Shown piece after piece: positions 6,878-8,048 of a stretch of 8,048 nt of DNA. The stretch is from an uncultured Treponema sp. Lineage in GTDB: Bacteria; Spirochaetota; Spirochaetia; Treponematales; Treponemataceae. The position numbers and the translations under genes are program-made. The notes beneath the pieces were generated by a model. That model did no database searches. It was not told where the DNA came from and saw only the letters and a list, made by a program, of their open reading frames with translations. The stretch lies in the NCBI GenBank assembly GCA_905372345.1, contig CAJPPE010000063.1, positions 1-8,048 on the forward strand, given 5' to 3'. Every line of letters begins with the position of its first letter. Within the stretch, counting starts at the first letter, position 1.

Positions 6878-7561
6878 ATGCTTAAAGAAGATTTGATTGA
6901 AAAAAGCCCGATGAGAAAACTTGAAAAAGCTCTCGGCGGCGGCTTGGCAGCAGGTGAGGTAGGTGTTGTTACATCAAAAAAAGGTGTAGGAAAAACATCT
7001 ATTTTGGTTCAGTTCGGTTTGGATAAACTTTTACAGGACAAGCCTGTTGTTCATATATCGTTCAGTCAGCATGTAGACTATGCCATAACTTGGTATAATG
7101 ATATGTTTAATGAACTTTCAAAGAAAAAGAACCTCGGCAATGCTCCGGAAGTAAAGGCTCAGGCCTTTTCAAAGAGGATTGTTTTAAACTTTAACCAAGA
7201 TACGGTTAGAACTACTCAGATTTTAAAGACAATCAGGGCTTTATTTGAAGGAGGTTCAAAGCCGTCTGTAGTTATGATTGACGATTTTAATTTTGCAAAG
7301 GCTCTCCCCGAAGCAATGAAGGAAATGAAGGCTTTTGCCAAAGAAATGGGTGTTGCCGTTTGGTATACGGCTGCCGCAGATGTTGCTTCTTTTGAAATCG
7401 ATGAGAGCTTGAAGAAGTATGTTGATGAGATTGATGTACTTCTCTATCTTGAAAATGACGGAGATTTTGTAAGGATTAAGGCTTTAAAAGAACATGGAAA
7501 CGGAGCTTCCGATACCGGTTCTTCTTTTGATGCTAAAACCATGCTTTTGAGCGAAAAATAA
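6878..7561 (+). CDS. RecA/KaiC-like P-loop protein, degenerate active site
   Basis: A 227-residue cytoplasmic protein with one RecA-fold nucleotide-binding domain; the biological role is unknown. LGGGLAAGEVGVVTSKKG (residues 19-36) resembles the entry to the KaiC and RadA core. Walker A is SKKGVGKTS (33-41), with Ser33 where the first glycine of GxxGxGK[TS] normally stands. VVMIDDFNF (131-139) is a good Walker B with Asp135 and Asp136. KaiC and RadA carry one or two catalytic glutamates after the second strand (SFEE-like). Here the same segment reads HISFSQH (59-65), so Ser63 and Gln64 replace them. That suggests nucleotide binding with weak or no hydrolysis. There is no second KaiC domain, zinc finger or Lon-like domain as in RadA. 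It is the last gene of the fusA transcript and takes the place tuf has in the classical str operon. A link to translation is inferred from context only. Confidence 0.8.
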   Translation: MLKEDLIEKSPMRKLEKALGGGLAAGEVGVVTSKKGVGKTSILVQFGLDKLLQDKPVVHISFSQHVDYAITWYNDMFNELSKKKNLGNAPEVKAQAFSKRIVLNFNQDTVRTTQILKTIRALFEGGSKPSVVMIDDFNFAKALPEAMKEMKAFAKEMGVAVWYTAAADVASFEIDESLKKYVDEIDVLLYLENDGDFVRIKALKEHGNGASDTGSSFDAKTMLLSEK

Positions 7562-7576
7562 TCCGTAAGACTATTA

Positions 7577-7616
7577 AAAAAAGCCGTGAAAGGTTGGTAC
7601 CCTGCACGGCTTTTTT
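7577..7616. terminator. Bidirectional intrinsic terminator
   Basis: AAAAAAGCCGTG (7577-7588) pairs over twelve bases with CACGGCTTTTTT (7605-7616). The 16-base loop can fold further through GGT/ACC (7592-7594 with 7599-7601). The plus strand ends in six T and the minus strand in seven T (complement of 7576-7582). It lies between the convergent ATPase and 94-residue genes and can end transcripts from both sides. Confidence 0.93.
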
Positions 7617-7659
7617 ATTGTATGTTGATTGTGAAGATTAACCGGGAAAAAGCAGGTGT

Positions 7660-7944
7660 TTACCAGACTAATTTCTTTTTTACTTCAACCTTAGAGACTC
7701 CGAAAAGTCTCTTGATTTGTTCTTTTTTGTAATTTGAGCGGGAAAGTTTATTATATTCATCAGCTACCTTTTGAAGGTCTTCTTCGGATTCGGTATAAAC
7801 GGCATAGGCTGCGGCAGCCCTAAAAGCTCCGGCTTCTAAAAGTTGGTCAAGATTTTTATTTGAATTTTTTGATAGTCTTGCCTTATCTACTATAGCTGAA
7901 TTTCCGTCATAACCTATTGTGTTTATAAAATCTTTGATTTCCAT
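7660..7944 (-). CDS. Small lysine-rich hypothetical protein
   Basis: A 94-residue protein that I do not recognise. It has no signal peptide or membrane segment and is rich in Lys, Ala and Ser, so it is probably cytoplasmic and largely helical. Visible segments are an N-terminal MEIKDFINTIGYDGN, an alanine-rich helix LLEAGAFRAAAAYAVY (about 35-50), an acidic stretch ESEEDLQKVADEY (about 52-64) and a basic tail (KKEQIKRLFGVSKVEVKKK) that could contact nucleic acid. It is likely a real gene. GGAGA (complement of 7951-7955) lies six bases before the ATG, nothing overlaps it, and the bidirectional terminator sits just beyond its stop. No convincing promoter is visible on the minus strand between 7945 and 8048. 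It is convergent with the ATPase gene, so it is not part of the fusA unit. Confidence 0.75.
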   Translation of the reverse strand: MEIKDFINTIGYDGNSAIVDKARLSKNSNKNLDQLLEAGAFRAAAAYAVYTESEEDLQKVADEYNKLSRSNYKKEQIKRLFGVSKVEVKKKLVW

Positions 7945-7967
7945 AACTTCTCTCCAATTTAACTTTT

Positions 7968-8048
7968 TTATAAATCAACAACCCCGACGCGAGGTCGGGG
8001 TACAGTACTCAATGTTTCGCACTGTATGTTCTCATAAGGTGGTTGCAG
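7968..8048. repeat. GC-rich hairpin and second inverted repeat at window edge
   Basis: ACCCCGAC (7981-7988) and GTCGGGGT (7994-8001) form a perfect eight-base stem around GCGAG, far more GC-rich than its surroundings. Next to it, TACAGT (8001-8006) and ACTGTA (8021-8026) form a six-base inverted repeat with a 14-base loop, sharing T8001 with the first stem. No clear T-run follows on either strand, so a terminator is not well supported. On the minus strand, 8048-7968 is open for 26 codons and stops with TAA at 7970-7968. It could thus be the end of a gene entering from the right, lying 23 bases upstream of the 94-residue gene. A dispersed intergenic repeat seems the better reading because of the two adjoining palindromes. 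Confidence 0.45.

Overview
The window reads as a chromosomal segment from a host-associated spirochaete, most likely an oral-type Treponema close to T. denticola. This rests on three things: a large lipoprotein with a relaxed spirochaetal lipobox (VSSC); an elongation factor G of the mitochondrial-like type that spirochaetes use; and moderate-to-low GC with strong AGGAG ribosome sites. The species is an inference from sequence style. No search was run.

Left part (1-3537): two plus-strand genes abut with no spacing. The first is an 815-residue secreted lipoprotein that looks rich in beta-propeller-like strands. The second is a 348-residue family 2 glycosyltransferase that starts with GTG directly after the lipoprotein stop codon. 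Both point to the cell envelope.

Middle part (3538-6865): this is a rearranged 'str' cluster. A clear extended -10 promoter drives rpsL (S12) and rpsG (S7), which end at a strong intrinsic terminator. About 245 noncoding bases follow, holding a second probable promoter, three copies of a CTTGTAT word and two hairpins. One hairpin carries both an SD-like and an anti-SD-like sequence close to the fusA start. fusA encodes a full-length translocase of the spdEFG1/mtEFG1 type. No tuf gene follows.

Right part (6866-8048): in place of tuf there is a 227-residue RecA/KaiC-like P-loop protein. Its ribosome site overlaps the fusA stop and the gap is 12 bases, so the two genes are almost certainly co-transcribed. 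It has lost the KaiC-type catalytic glutamates and the first glycine of Walker A, and may be a nucleotide-binding regulator more than an efficient ATPase. A bidirectional terminator separates it from a convergent 94-residue lysine-rich gene of unknown function. The window ends in a GC-rich hairpin followed by a second inverted repeat, which may be a copy of a dispersed intergenic repeat.

Most of the window is ordinary housekeeping. The points that deserve a second look are the fusA leader, the degenerate ATPase tied to fusA, and the repeat-like right end.
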